A stretch of 64,000 nt of DNA from JBFXAF01 sp050184585 (GTDB taxonomy: Bacteria; Pseudomonadota; Alphaproteobacteria; Rhizobiales; Rhizobiaceae), in NCBI GenBank assembly GCA_050184585.1, contig JBFXAF010000006.1, forward strand, positions 223,232 through 287,231. The letters run 5' to 3'. A program made the translations under genes and the position numbers. Position 1 is the first letter of the stretch. Every line of letters starts with the position of its first letter. The notes under the pieces were generated by a model, which searched no databases, was not told where the DNA came from, and saw nothing but the letters and a program-made list of their open reading frames with translations. This document shows, piece by piece, positions 31,430 through 40,129 of this stretch.

Positions 31430-33174
31430 GCAACGATGTCGCGGCGCCTGCGTACGATCCCGTCCAGCTCGAACTGATCAAGAACGCGCTAGGCTCGGTC
31501 GTCGACGAGATGGTGCTGACCGTGGTCCGCATCGCCTACTCGTCGATCATGAAGGACACCATGGACCTGTCCAGCGCGTTCTGCGACGCGCGCGGACGGA
31601 TGATCGCCCAGGGGCTCAGCGTTCCGCTTCACCTCGGCTCGTTCCCGGACGCGATGGAGGCGGTGCTCGCGGCGTATCCCGAAGGCCTCGACGACGGCGA
31701 TGTGGTGGTGCTCAACGACCCCTATCACGGCGGCATGCACCTCCCTGATGTGTTCATGTTCAAGCCGGTCTTCGTGGATGGCCGGCGGCTCGGCTACGCC
31801 GTGGTCGTCGCTCACCACAACGACGTCGGCGGCCGTGTGGCCGGTTCCAGTGCGGCGGATTCGACCGAGATATTCCAGGAAGGCATCCGGCTGCCGCCGG
31901 TCAAGCTTCACCGGCAAGGCGTGCTCAACGACGCGCTGCTTGCCACGATCCTCCTCAACGTGCGTGTCCCCGCCACCGTGGCCGGTGACCTGGACGCGCA
32001 GCTGGCGGCTTGCCGGATCGCCGAGCGCGGCGTCGCGGAACTGGCCGCCCGCCATGGAATCGAGGAACTGGAGCGCGCCTTCGAGGCGCTGCTCGACTAT
32101 AGCGAGCGCGGGGCGCGCGCAACGATCGCCGCGCTTCCGGACGGCTGCTGGCGTTTTGTCGACCACCTCGACGACGACGGCGTGAACCCCGGCAAACCGG
32201 TGCGCATCGAACTTGCGCTGACGGTCGACGGCGATCGTCTGGTCGCCGACTTCACGGGTAGCGCGCCACAGGTGGCAGGCGCCATCAACGCGACCTATTC
32301 CTTCACCAAGTCGGCCGTCTATTTCGCCATCCGCTCGATCGTCTCGGAAGATCTGCCGAACAACGCGGGGTTCTTTCGGCCGATCGAGGTGATCGCGCCT
32401 GAAGGCACGGTGCTCAATCCGCGTGCGCCGGGAGCCTGCGCGGCGCGCGGCGTCACGGGGTTTCGCGCGATCGACGCCATGTTCGGTGCGCTGGCTCAGG
32501 TCATACCGGATCGGGTCCGCGCCGCCGGCGAAGGCGGAACGACGAGCTACAGCCTCGCCAGCACCGATGCGAACGGCCGGTTCAACCTTTTCCGCGAAGC
32601 CGTGATGGGCGCATGGGGCGCGGGCGCCCGCTGGGACGGCGTCGACGGCGTCGCCAACCCCGCCGCCAACATCTCCAACGCACCTGTGGAGCTCGTCGAG
32701 CACCAGGCGCCGGTGCTCGTCGAACGCTACGCGCTTGCCGAGGACAGCGGCGGCCCGGGCGCGCGGCGCGGCGGCCTCGCCGTCGAGCGGCAGTTCCGGG
32801 TGCTGGCCGAGAAGGCGTCGCTGCAGTTGCGGTCCGATCGACGCAACCATCCTCCCTACGGCATTTCCGGCGGCCAGCCGGGGACCGCGTCCTCGACGCA
32901 GCTGAAGGCCGACGACAAATGGGAGCTTCTGCCGACCAAGTTCATCAAGGCCCTGAGGATGGGCGACACGGTGCGGCACGTCACGGCAGGAGGCGGTGGA
33001 TACGGCGACCCCATGGCGCGCAACCCGCAGGAGGTGCTGACCGACGTGCGCAACGGCAAGGTCTCGATCGACGCCGCGCGGCGCGACTACGGCGTTTGGG
33101 TGGAGAAAAACCCCTGGAGGATCGACGAGCCGGAGACGGCCCGCGTGCGGAACTCGGTCGGGGCAGCGGAGTAA
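31426..33174 (+). CDS. hyuB: Hydantoinase/oxoprolinase subunit B
   Basis: The 582-residue HyuB-type subunit shows VDEMVLTVVRIAYSSIMKDTMDLSSAFCD, VLNDPYHGGMHLPDV, VVVAHHNDVGGRVAGS and QLRSDRRNHPPYGISGGQPG. A C-terminal glycine-rich loop GGGGYGDP completes the family pattern. Together with HyuA it forms an ATP-dependent enzyme that opens hydantoin, 5-oxoproline, N-methylhydantoin or acetophenone-like substrates; which one applies cannot be read here. The ATG at 31426 overlaps gntR, and the stop is four bases before hyuA. Confidence 0.92.
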   Translation: MSNDVAAPAYDPVQLELIKNALGSVVDEMVLTVVRIAYSSIMKDTMDLSSAFCDARGRMIAQGLSVPLHLGSFPDAMEAVLAAYPEGLDDGDVVVLNDPYHGGMHLPDVFMFKPVFVDGRRLGYAVVVAHHNDVGGRVAGSSAADSTEIFQEGIRLPPVKLHRQGVLNDALLATILLNVRVPATVAGDLDAQLAACRIAERGVAELAARHGIEELERAFEALLDYSERGARATIAALPDGCWRFVDHLDDDGVNPGKPVRIELALTVDGDRLVADFTGSAPQVAGAINATYSFTKSAVYFAIRSIVSEDLPNNAGFFRPIEVIAPEGTVLNPRAPGACAARGVTGFRAIDAMFGALAQVIPDRVRAAGEGGTTSYSLASTDANGRFNLFREAVMGAWGAGARWDGVDGVANPAANISNAPVELVEHQAPVLVERYALAEDSGGPGARRGGLAVERQFRVLAEKASLQLRSDRRNHPPYGISGGQPGTASSTQLKADDKWELLPTKFIKALRMGDTVRHVTAGGGGYGDPMARNPQEVLTDVRNGKVSIDAARRDYGVWVEKNPWRIDEPETARVRNSVGAAE

Positions 33175-33178
33175 GGCA

Positions 33179-35275
33179 ATGAGTGCGACAACACTTCAGG
33201 TCGCCGCAGACATCGGCGGCACCTTCACGGACATCGTGTTCCAGTACGGCGACGGCCGTCTCGACAAGCGCAAGGTGCAGACGACGCCAGACGACTTCGG
33301 ACGGGCGATCGTGGAGGGCGTGATCGCCTATCTCGTCGAGAAGGGCATCACGGTGGGCGAAGTCTCGGAAATTCTGCACGCGACGACGGTGGCAACCAAC
33401 GCCATCCTCGAAAGGCGCGGCGCCAAGACGGCGCTTGTCACGACCGAGGGCTTCCGTGACGTGCTGGAACTGAGGCGCATCCGAATTCCGTTCTCCTACG
33501 ATCTGTCGTGGGCGAAACCGGAACCGATGGCCGAGCGTGCGCATCGCTACGAGGCAGTCGAGCGGATCGCGGCCGACGGCGCCGTGCTCACTCCGCTCGA
33601 CCTTGCGTCGCTGGAGCCGGCGCTCGCCGACATCGCGGCCTCCGGAATCGAATCCGTCGCCGTCTGCTGCCTGCACGCCTATCGCGAGCCAAGCCACGAG
33701 AAGGCGATCGGAGACACCATCCGAAAGGCGTTCCCCGACCTGCCGGTTTCGCTCTCGCACGAGATCCTGCCGGAGGTGCGCGAATTCGAGCGCACCTCGA
33801 CGACCGTCGTCAACGCCTATGTCGCACCGCTCGTCGGGCGCTATCTCGACGCATTGCGGGCCCGCTTCCACGCAGCCGGAATCAAGGCGCCGATCCTGGT
33901 GATGCAGTCGGCTGGCGGACTGATCAGCGCCGGCGCGGCGGCGAGGAACGCAGTGACGATCATCGAATCCGGTCCGGCCGCCGGCGTCGTCGCGGCCGCC
34001 CGCATCGCCCGGCTCGGCGGTCATCCAAACGTCATCACGCTCGACATGGGCGGCACGACGACCAAGGCCTCGATCATCGAGGAGGACGAGATGCTGCGCG
34101 CCTCGGAATACGAGGTCGGCTCCGAGATCTCCGTCTCAAGCCGGCTGGTCCGCGGCAGCGGCTACCTGCTCAAGATCCCCGTGATCGACATTTCGGAAGT
34201 CGGCGCCGGCGGCGGATCGATCGCCCGCGTCGACGATGCCGGCGCCCTGAGGGTCGGCCCCCGCAGCGCCAGTTCCGTTCCGGGACCGGCCTGCTACGGA
34301 AAAGGCAACGACCGGCCGACCGTGACTGACGCCAACCTCGCGCTCGGCTATCTCGCCGCAGGCTCACTTGCCGGCGGCAGCCTGTCGATCGACGTCGACC
34401 TCGCCCGCAAGGCGCTTGACATGCATGTCGGGGCGCAGACGAGGCTTGCAACGCTTGAAGCCGCGTGGGGCGTCTATCTGATCGCCAATTCCAACATGGT
34501 TCGCGCGATCAAGACCGTCTCGGTCGAACGCGGCCGCGACCCGGCCGACTTCACAATGATGGCCTTCGGCGGTGCCGGTCCGCTTCATGCCGCCGCCGTG
34601 GCGCGCGAGCTCGGCATCCGTCGCGTGCTCATTCCGCCGTCGCCCGGCGTGTTCAGCGCCTTTGGCCTGCTCGGGGCGCCGGTCGAGCAGCACGGTGCGC
34701 GGTCGGTTCTGTGCTCAACGAAAGTCATCGACAAGCAGCGCATCGCCGATACGTTCGCGCAGCTGCGCGCCGATATCGCGGCGCGACTGGCGGGAGAAGG
34801 CTACGCCGTGGAGGAGGTCAATTTCTCGGCACGCGCCGACCTCCGCTATCATGGCCAGTCGGCGGAACTTACGGTTCCGTTCGACGACACGCGGATCGAT
34901 GCCGACAGCCTCGCGGAGCTGGAGAAGGCCTTCGAAGGCGAATATGAACGCACCTTCGGTCATCGTGGAGGCACACGGGCCTTCGACTTCGTCACCGCCC
35001 GCGTCGTCGGCGGGGTCAGGCGCAGCGAGCCCGGCAGGATTACATGGGAGACCGACCCCGGCAGCAATCATTCGGGCGGCGCGAGGCATGCCTATTTCGG
35101 GGCCGAGCAAGGCCTGGTGGAAACACCCGTGATCGCGCGCAACCTGCTGAGCAAGGACAGGACACCGGGACCGCTTCTCGTCCAGGAGTACGATACTACG
35201 ATCGTCGTGCCACCCGGATTCGCCGCTGCGCTCGACCCCCAGGGCTGCGTCATCATCGACGTGCCGCCCCGGTAA
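33179..35275 (+). CDS. hyuA: Hydantoinase/oxoprolinase subunit A
   Basis: The 698-residue ATPase subunit of the actin/Hsp70 fold has the phosphate motif AADIGGTFTDIVFQ at the N-terminus, LHATTVATNAILERRGAKTALVTTEGF, and VITLDMGGTTTKASI. MMAFGGAGPLHAAAVARELGI lies in the second half. It activates the substrate carbonyl with ATP for hydrolysis by the A/B complex. N-methylhydantoinase would give N-carbamoylsarcosine, then sarcosine, which would feed the soxBDAG operon about 6 kb away; this link is only inferred. It is convergent with meaB with three bases between. Confidence 0.93.
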   Translation: MSATTLQVAADIGGTFTDIVFQYGDGRLDKRKVQTTPDDFGRAIVEGVIAYLVEKGITVGEVSEILHATTVATNAILERRGAKTALVTTEGFRDVLELRRIRIPFSYDLSWAKPEPMAERAHRYEAVERIAADGAVLTPLDLASLEPALADIAASGIESVAVCCLHAYREPSHEKAIGDTIRKAFPDLPVSLSHEILPEVREFERTSTTVVNAYVAPLVGRYLDALRARFHAAGIKAPILVMQSAGGLISAGAAARNAVTIIESGPAAGVVAAARIARLGGHPNVITLDMGGTTTKASIIEEDEMLRASEYEVGSEISVSSRLVRGSGYLLKIPVIDISEVGAGGGSIARVDDAGALRVGPRSASSVPGPACYGKGNDRPTVTDANLALGYLAAGSLAGGSLSIDVDLARKALDMHVGAQTRLATLEAAWGVYLIANSNMVRAIKTVSVERGRDPADFTMMAFGGAGPLHAAAVARELGIRRVLIPPSPGVFSAFGLLGAPVEQHGARSVLCSTKVIDKQRIADTFAQLRADIAARLAGEGYAVEEVNFSARADLRYHGQSAELTVPFDDTRIDADSLAELEKAFEGEYERTFGHRGGTRAFDFVTARVVGGVRRSEPGRITWETDPGSNHSGGARHAYFGAEQGLVETPVIARNLLSKDRTPGPLLVQEYDTTIVVPPGFAAALDPQGCVIIDVPPR

Positions 35276-35278
35276 CGG

Positions 35279-36160
35279 TCAGAGGCTGTCGAACCGTTGC
35301 ACGATCGACGCGACCGCGCGATCGAGTTCCGTCGACGGTGCGCCGGCGGCGATCGCCGCGGCAAGCCGACGCGTCAGCAGTTCGGCCGCGTGATGCCTGA
35401 CGCGGGCGGCGGCCACGCCGTCCGCGCCACGCGCAGAGACGATCGTGTCCCGATGGCGGTCGATGGCGTCTGACAGGTCCGCGATTCCCGCGCCTGTCTG
35501 CGTCGAGGTGAGTATCACCGGCGGGCGCCAGTTGCCCTCGAGCCGGTCGCGGAGCAACGCCGACCTGATCTCCATCGCCGCGCGGCTCGCGTCCGGCAGG
35601 TCGGCTTTGTTGACCACGAAGATGTCGGCCATTTCCATCAAGCCGGCCTTCATCGCCTGGATCGCATCTCCTGCATGCGGCGAATGGACCATGACAAGCG
35701 TGTCGGTGACGGTGCGCGACGTGTGCTGGACCTGCCCCGCGCCGACCGTCTCGAGGATGATCTCGACGAAACCCGACCGTTCAAGCACGCGCAGGAGCGA
35801 CTCCACGTTGTCGCAAAGTCCGTCGAAGGCCGAGCGGCTCGGCAGCGAGCGGATGTAGATGCCCGGATGAGTCGAGATCGCATCCATGCGGATACGGTCT
35901 CCAAGCACCGAGCCCTGGGTGACCGGGCTCGTCGGATCGATGGCGAGAACGGCCAGCGCACCCGCCATCTCGACGCGCCTGCTGGCGAGGACGCCGATCA
36001 GCGAACTCTTGCCGGAACCCGGCGCACCGGTCACGCCGATGCGATAGCGTGGTTCCGGCATCGGCTCGAAACCGGTCCGTCCCGATCCGTCCCGCGCGCA
36101 TTGGGTTAGCAGCCGTCCCAGCGCGCGCCTCGCCGGCGCGTCGAGGACCGGCGGAATCAT
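35279..36160 (-). CDS. meaB: MeaB/ArgK-type G-protein chaperone of a B12 mutase
   Basis: The 293-residue G3E GTPase has the P-loop GAPGSGKSS (residues 45-53), the switch region AIDPTSPVTQGSVLGDRIRM, the Walker B-like ILETVGAGQ and the guanine motif VNKADL. MeaB proteins load and protect adenosylcobalamin in acyl-CoA mutases and gate repair of damaged cofactor. It is the last gene of the mutase operon and overlaps the CoA-transferase gene by four bases. It is shorter at the N-terminus than the usual 320-330 residues. Confidence 0.94.
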   Translation of the reverse strand: MIPPVLDAPARRALGRLLTQCARDGSGRTGFEPMPEPRYRIGVTGAPGSGKSSLIGVLASRRVEMAGALAVLAIDPTSPVTQGSVLGDRIRMDAISTHPGIYIRSLPSRSAFDGLCDNVESLLRVLERSGFVEIILETVGAGQVQHTSRTVTDTLVMVHSPHAGDAIQAMKAGLMEMADIFVVNKADLPDASRAAMEIRSALLRDRLEGNWRPPVILTSTQTGAGIADLSDAIDRHRDTIVSARGADGVAAARVRHHAAELLTRRLAAAIAAGAPSTELDRAVASIVQRFDSL

Positions 36161-37320
36161 GTGGCTTGAGCCACCGGCGCGGCCCCATAAGCCGCGTTGT
36201 CAGCGCCGAGCAATGGCGGCGCCACGTAGCGGCTCGCGTCCGCGCCGTCGAAGCGGATCGGATTGGCGACCAGCCGCAAGGCCCCGTGAGATGTCGGCAC
36301 GCTGGCGACCATTGCCCGGTCGCCGGTCAGTTCGCCGTCGAGCGCGACGTCGAGTGACTGCACGCCGGCGACGACGATGCCCTGCGGCGCCAGCCTCTCG
36401 ATCCAGGCGTCGGTGTCATCGCCGAGCAGAAGCGCGCCAATCGCGGCCACAATCGCTTCCCTGTTCTCGGCTCGCGCGGACATGGTGGCGAACTTCGGGT
36501 CGGCGACCCACTCAGGCTTGCCCGCCGTCATCGCGAAGCGGCGCCAGAAATCGTCATGGGTGATGAACAGCGCCAGATGCCCGTCGCGGGTGGCGAAGAT
36601 CTGTGCGGGGATAATATAGGGGTGTGCACCGCCCTTCTGGCGGGCCGGCTTCTCGCCTGCGTTGAGATAGGCGGCGGCGAGGTAGTTGAGCTGGGACAGC
36701 ATCGTGTCGTGCAGCGACACGTCGATCTGGCCGCCCCTGCCCTGCACGATCTTCGCAAGGAGGCCGACAGCACCCATCATGCCCGATGAATTGTCGACAA
36801 CCGAGTAGCCGGTCTTGGTCGGCGGCTGGCCAGGGTCGCCGGTAATTGCCATCACCCCGGTCAGCGCCTGAATGACGTAGTCGTAGGCCGGGCGGTCGGA
36901 GAAGGGACCGTCCAGCCCGTACCCCGTCAGCGCGAGGCAGACGATCCGCTCGTTCCAGCGCCTCATACGGTCATAGGTCAGCCCGAGCTTCTTGATGGCG
37001 GACGGACGCAGATTGGTGATCAGACCATGAGCGTCGGCCGCGAGGCGACCCAGCGCCTGCTGACCGTCCTCGCTCGCGAGGTCGAGGCAGACGCTGCGTT
37101 TGCTGCGATTGAGGCTGGCGAAGTAGACGTTGTGGGGACCAACCGTATGGGGGCCGACGGCGCGCGCGATGTCGCCGGTCGGCGGCTCGATCTTGATGAC
37201 TTCGGCCCCGAGATCCGCGAGCAGCATGCCACAATAGGGACCGGCCAGCATGTGGCATACCTCGAGGATCCTGATCCCTTCGAGCGGCCGGTCGGAAGTG
37301 TTCGCCTGGGCCATGGTCAC
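36157..37320 (-). CDS. Family III (CaiB/BaiF) CoA-transferase
   Basis: The 387-residue protein has the family III pattern: LEGIRILEVCHMLAGPYCGMLLADLGAEVIKIEPP, then NRSKRSVCLDL, and the predicted catalytic Asp147 in RPAYDYVIQALTG. These enzymes move CoA between acids through aspartyl-CoA thioester intermediates. It overlaps the B12-domain gene (ATGA) and meaB (four bases), so it is tightly tied to the mutase. I infer that it loads the starting dicarboxylate with CoA taken from the end product, as ScpC does in E. coli with an unrelated family I enzyme. Met3 is an alternative start. Confidence 0.92.
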   Translation of the reverse strand: MTMAQANTSDRPLEGIRILEVCHMLAGPYCGMLLADLGAEVIKIEPPTGDIARAVGPHTVGPHNVYFASLNRSKRSVCLDLASEDGQQALGRLAADAHGLITNLRPSAIKKLGLTYDRMRRWNERIVCLALTGYGLDGPFSDRPAYDYVIQALTGVMAITGDPGQPPTKTGYSVVDNSSGMMGAVGLLAKIVQGRGGQIDVSLHDTMLSQLNYLAAAYLNAGEKPARQKGGAHPYIIPAQIFATRDGHLALFITHDDFWRRFAMTAGKPEWVADPKFATMSARAENREAIVAAIGALLLGDDTDAWIERLAPQGIVVAGVQSLDVALDGELTGDRAMVASVPTSHGALRLVANPIRFDGADASRYVAPPLLGADNAAYGAAPVAQAT

Positions 37321-37715
37321 GCGGCGAGCACGCGGTCGACGGCGGCCACGACGTCGTCAAGCTTCTGATCGGAGGTGAAGACACCGGCCGCGCCCGCCCT
37401 CATCAGTCCCTCGTGATCCTCCGGCGGGATGGTGCCGCCGATGAAGACCTTGATGTCGGCGGCGTCGAAGCGGCGCAGGCAAGCAAGCGTCTCGGCGATC
37501 AACTCGTTGTGGCTGCCGGAAAGTATGGAGAGGCCGAGAGCGTCGACGTCCTCCTCGACCGCGACGCGAGCGATGTATTCCGGCGACTTGCGCAAACCGG
37601 TATAGATCACGTCCGCGCCCGCGTCGCGCAGCGCGATCGCGATGATCTTGGCGCCGATGTCGTGGCCGTCGAGACCCGGCTTGGCGATGAGTATGCGCTT
37701 GCCCTTGAGGCTCAT
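37317..37715 (-). CDS. B12-binding subunit of a split acyl-CoA mutase
   Basis: The 132-residue cobalamin-binding domain has the lower-ligand motif D16-G-H18-D-I-G21 in KPGLDGHDIGAK. The rest of the fold is SILSGSHNELIAETL and VFIGGTIPPED. His18 should replace dimethylbenzimidazole under cobalt. In most bacterial methylmalonyl-CoA mutases this domain is fused to the large chain; here it is separate, as in IcmB, HcmB and archaeal enzymes. It starts 15 bases after the large-chain stop with GGGGAG as ribosome site. Confidence 0.95.
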   Translation of the reverse strand: MSLKGKRILIAKPGLDGHDIGAKIIAIALRDAGADVIYTGLRKSPEYIARVAVEEDVDALGLSILSGSHNELIAETLACLRRFDAADIKVFIGGTIPPEDHEGLMRAGAAGVFTSDQKLDDVVAAVDRVLAA

Positions 37716-37730
37716 ATATCTCCCCGTCCG

Positions 37731-39362
37731 CTACAGGCGGACCGGCTCCTGGAATTCGCCCCACTGGGATTTCAGCGCCGCGACCATCTCGCCGACGGTC
37801 GCGTAGGCGAGGCAGCAGTCGACCAAGCGAGGCATGACATTCTCGGTGTCCGACGCGGCTGCGGCGGTGAGGTCGCGCAATGTCGCATCCACAGCCGCCC
37901 GGTCGCGGCGCTGCATCACGCCCTCGTACTTCTCGAGCACCTTGGCGCTGCCGCCGGGATCGAGCTTGAACACCTCGCCGACGCGTTCGATCTGCTCGCC
38001 GCGGCGGAAGAAGTTCTGCCCCACGACCACCGTTTCGCCACTGTCGATCAGGCGCTTGCGCGAGTGTCCCCGTTCGGCGATCCGGGCCTGCATGTAGCCG
38101 TCCTCGATGGCCGGCACGACGCCGCCATAAGCGTCGATCTCGGCCATGACCTTGCGCATCTCCTCCTCCATGCGGTCGGTCAGCCACTCGACGTAATAGC
38201 TGCCGCCCAAGGGATCGACGGTGCGGCCGATGCCGGTCTCGTAGGCCACGATCTGCTGGGTGCGCAGCGCGATCTCGGCGCTTTCCTCGGTCGGTATCTG
38301 GAAGGCCTCGTCATAGGCGCAGGTGAAGATCGACTGCGCGCCGCCCATGACGGCCGCCATCGTCTCGGTGCCGACGCGCACGATGTTGTTGTAGGGCTGG
38401 GCCGCCGTCAGCGATGAGCCGCCGCATACCACCCCGAAACGGAAGCGGAGCGCATCCTCGTCCTCGACACCGTAGCGTTCCTTGAGCAGCTTCGCCCAAA
38501 GCCGTCGACCAGCGCGGAACTTGCACACCTCCTCGAAGAAGTCCGTGTGGACGTAGAAGAAGAAGGAAAGCCGGCGCGCGAACTTCGATATGTCGCCACC
38601 ACGCCTCAGAAGCTCGTCGACATAGGCCAGTCCGTTGGCGAGCGTGTACGCCATCTCCTCCACCGCGGTCGAGCCAGCGTCGCGGACATGGGCCCCCGCG
38701 ACGCTGATCGGGTTGAAGCGCGGCGTCTGCTCATTGGCGAAAAGGATCGTGTCGGCGATGAGCCGCATCGACGGGCGCACCGGGAATATCCATGTACCCC
38801 GCGCCACATACTCCTTGAGGATGTCGTTCTGGATCGTCCCGGTGAGAAGCTTCCTCGGAATGCCGCGCTTGTCGGCGACGGCAAGGTAGAGCGCATAGAC
38901 GATCGATGCGGTGCCGTTGATGGTGAAGGACGTGGAGATCGTGTCCAGGGGCATGCCATCGAACAGGATCTCCGCTTCCGCCAGGTTCGACAGCGATACG
39001 CCGACCTTTCCGATCTCCGGCCTCGCCATCGGGTCGACCGGATCGAGACCGCATTGCGTGGGCAGGTCGAGCGCCACGGACAGTCCGGTCTGCCCCTGGT
39101 CGAGGAGGAAGCGGTAGCGCTGGTTCGAGTCTTCGGCGGTTCCAAATCCGGAATACTGGCGGATGGTCCACAATCTGCCCCGGAACCCGTCCGGGAAGAT
39201 TCCGCGCGTGAACGGGAAGGCGCCGGGCTGGCCGATCTCGGCGTCCCTGACCATGTCGGCGGTGACCAGCACCGGCACCTCGATGCCAGAAGGAATGGCG
39301 GTCGACTGGACCGGTCCCTTCCGTTCGCGGGGTGCAGGCGGGGATTTCGCGGTCACGCTCAT
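37731..39362 (-). CDS. Large subunit of a split B12-dependent acyl-CoA mutase, ethylmalonyl-CoA-mutase-like active site
   Basis: The 543-residue TIM-barrel chain of the methylmalonyl-CoA mutase family keeps Y70 (TIRQYSGFGTAEDSN, Tyr89 of the Propionibacterium enzyme) and R188 (EYVARGTWIF, Arg207). Where methylmalonyl- and isobutyryl-CoA mutases have the catalytic His244 (RTHSQTSG), this protein has Gly310 in RFRFGVVCGGSSLTA. From memory ethylmalonyl-CoA mutases have RFRYGV at this place. It ends before the B12 domain, which is a separate gene. The ATG at 39362 overlaps the crotonase stop; a longer reading to 39773 lies inside the crotonase gene. The substrate is therefore probably a succinyl-type CoA, perhaps methylsuccinyl-CoA, rather than plain methylmalonyl-CoA. 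Confidence 0.9.
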   Translation of the reverse strand: MSVTAKSPPAPRERKGPVQSTAIPSGIEVPVLVTADMVRDAEIGQPGAFPFTRGIFPDGFRGRLWTIRQYSGFGTAEDSNQRYRFLLDQGQTGLSVALDLPTQCGLDPVDPMARPEIGKVGVSLSNLAEAEILFDGMPLDTISTSFTINGTASIVYALYLAVADKRGIPRKLLTGTIQNDILKEYVARGTWIFPVRPSMRLIADTILFANEQTPRFNPISVAGAHVRDAGSTAVEEMAYTLANGLAYVDELLRRGGDISKFARRLSFFFYVHTDFFEEVCKFRAGRRLWAKLLKERYGVEDEDALRFRFGVVCGGSSLTAAQPYNNIVRVGTETMAAVMGGAQSIFTCAYDEAFQIPTEESAEIALRTQQIVAYETGIGRTVDPLGGSYYVEWLTDRMEEEMRKVMAEIDAYGGVVPAIEDGYMQARIAERGHSRKRLIDSGETVVVGQNFFRRGEQIERVGEVFKLDPGGSAKVLEKYEGVMQRRDRAAVDATLRDLTAAAASDTENVMPRLVDCCLAYATVGEMVAALKSQWGEFQEPVRL

Positions 39363-40129
39363 GCGGTCGACTTGCTCAGGATGCGATCGTGCGCGGACCA
39401 GTGGTCCGCGTGCGCCCAGCAGGCGGAAAAGTTGGCGAGCTCCACGTCTTCCGCGGCGCGACGATCGAAGGTGGCGCGGGCGACTGCCTTGAAGGCACGC
39501 TGCGACTGGGGCACGAGTTCGCGCATTGGCGCGAGGAACGCATCGACCGTCGCCGGCAGCGTATCGGCCCCGTCGGCGACGCCATCGAGGAATCCCAGAG
39601 CGAGCGCTTCCGCGGCGTCGACGATCCGCGCCGTCGAGAGAAGCCGCAGCGCCTTCTGTCGACCGATGATCTGCATCAGGTCGATGCCACCCCCCCAGGC
39701 GGTGGAGATCGACAGTCGACCCTGTATGAAGCCGATGCGGGCATGCGGCGAAGCGAGACGGAAATCGCAGCAAGCCGCGAGTTCTGCGCCACCGCCAAGC
39801 GCGTCACCATTGAGGGCCGCGATCACCGGCACCGGGAAACTACGGATCGCATCGAGTGCGGATCGGGCCGTCAGCGCCATATGGCGACCGTCCGCCTCGG
39901 AGCGCAAGCGGTCGAACTCCTTGAGGTCGCCGCCGGCCGCGAAACACTTATCGCCGGCGCCAGTGAGGACAGCGGCGACCAATGAGCCCTCGCCAGCGTA
40001 GCTGTGAAAGGTCTGGGCAAGACCATCCAGCACCGCCGTACTCAGCGCGTTTCGCTTCTCGGCGCGATCAATGAGGACGTGGAGGACCCGATCGCGGACC
40101 TGGGCGCCTACCAGCGCGGCAGCCGTCAC
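39359..40129 (-). CDS. Crotonase-fold protein, possible malonyl-type-CoA decarboxylase
   Basis: The 256-residue enoyl-CoA hydratase/isomerase-family protein has the CoA-site GDLKEF, NGDALGGGAELA with E116, and STAWGGGIDLMQIIGRQKALRLLS. The second glutamate of true hydratases (QPE, Glu164 of the rat enzyme) is replaced by Gln136. The WGG-x-x-x-L-x-x-IIG-x-x-x-AL stretch resembles, from memory, mammalian ECHDC1, an ethylmalonyl/methylmalonyl-CoA decarboxylase. A decarboxylase role would match ScpB in the E. coli Sbm operon. The GTG start at 40129 overlaps the iclR stop and has AAGGAGG upstream. Confidence 0.85.
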   Translation of the reverse strand: MTAAALVGAQVRDRVLHVLIDRAEKRNALSTAVLDGLAQTFHSYAGEGSLVAAVLTGAGDKCFAAGGDLKEFDRLRSEADGRHMALTARSALDAIRSFPVPVIAALNGDALGGGAELAACCDFRLASPHARIGFIQGRLSISTAWGGGIDLMQIIGRQKALRLLSTARIVDAAEALALGFLDGVADGADTLPATVDAFLAPMRELVPQSQRAFKAVARATFDRRAAEDVELANFSACWAHADHWSAHDRILSKSTA

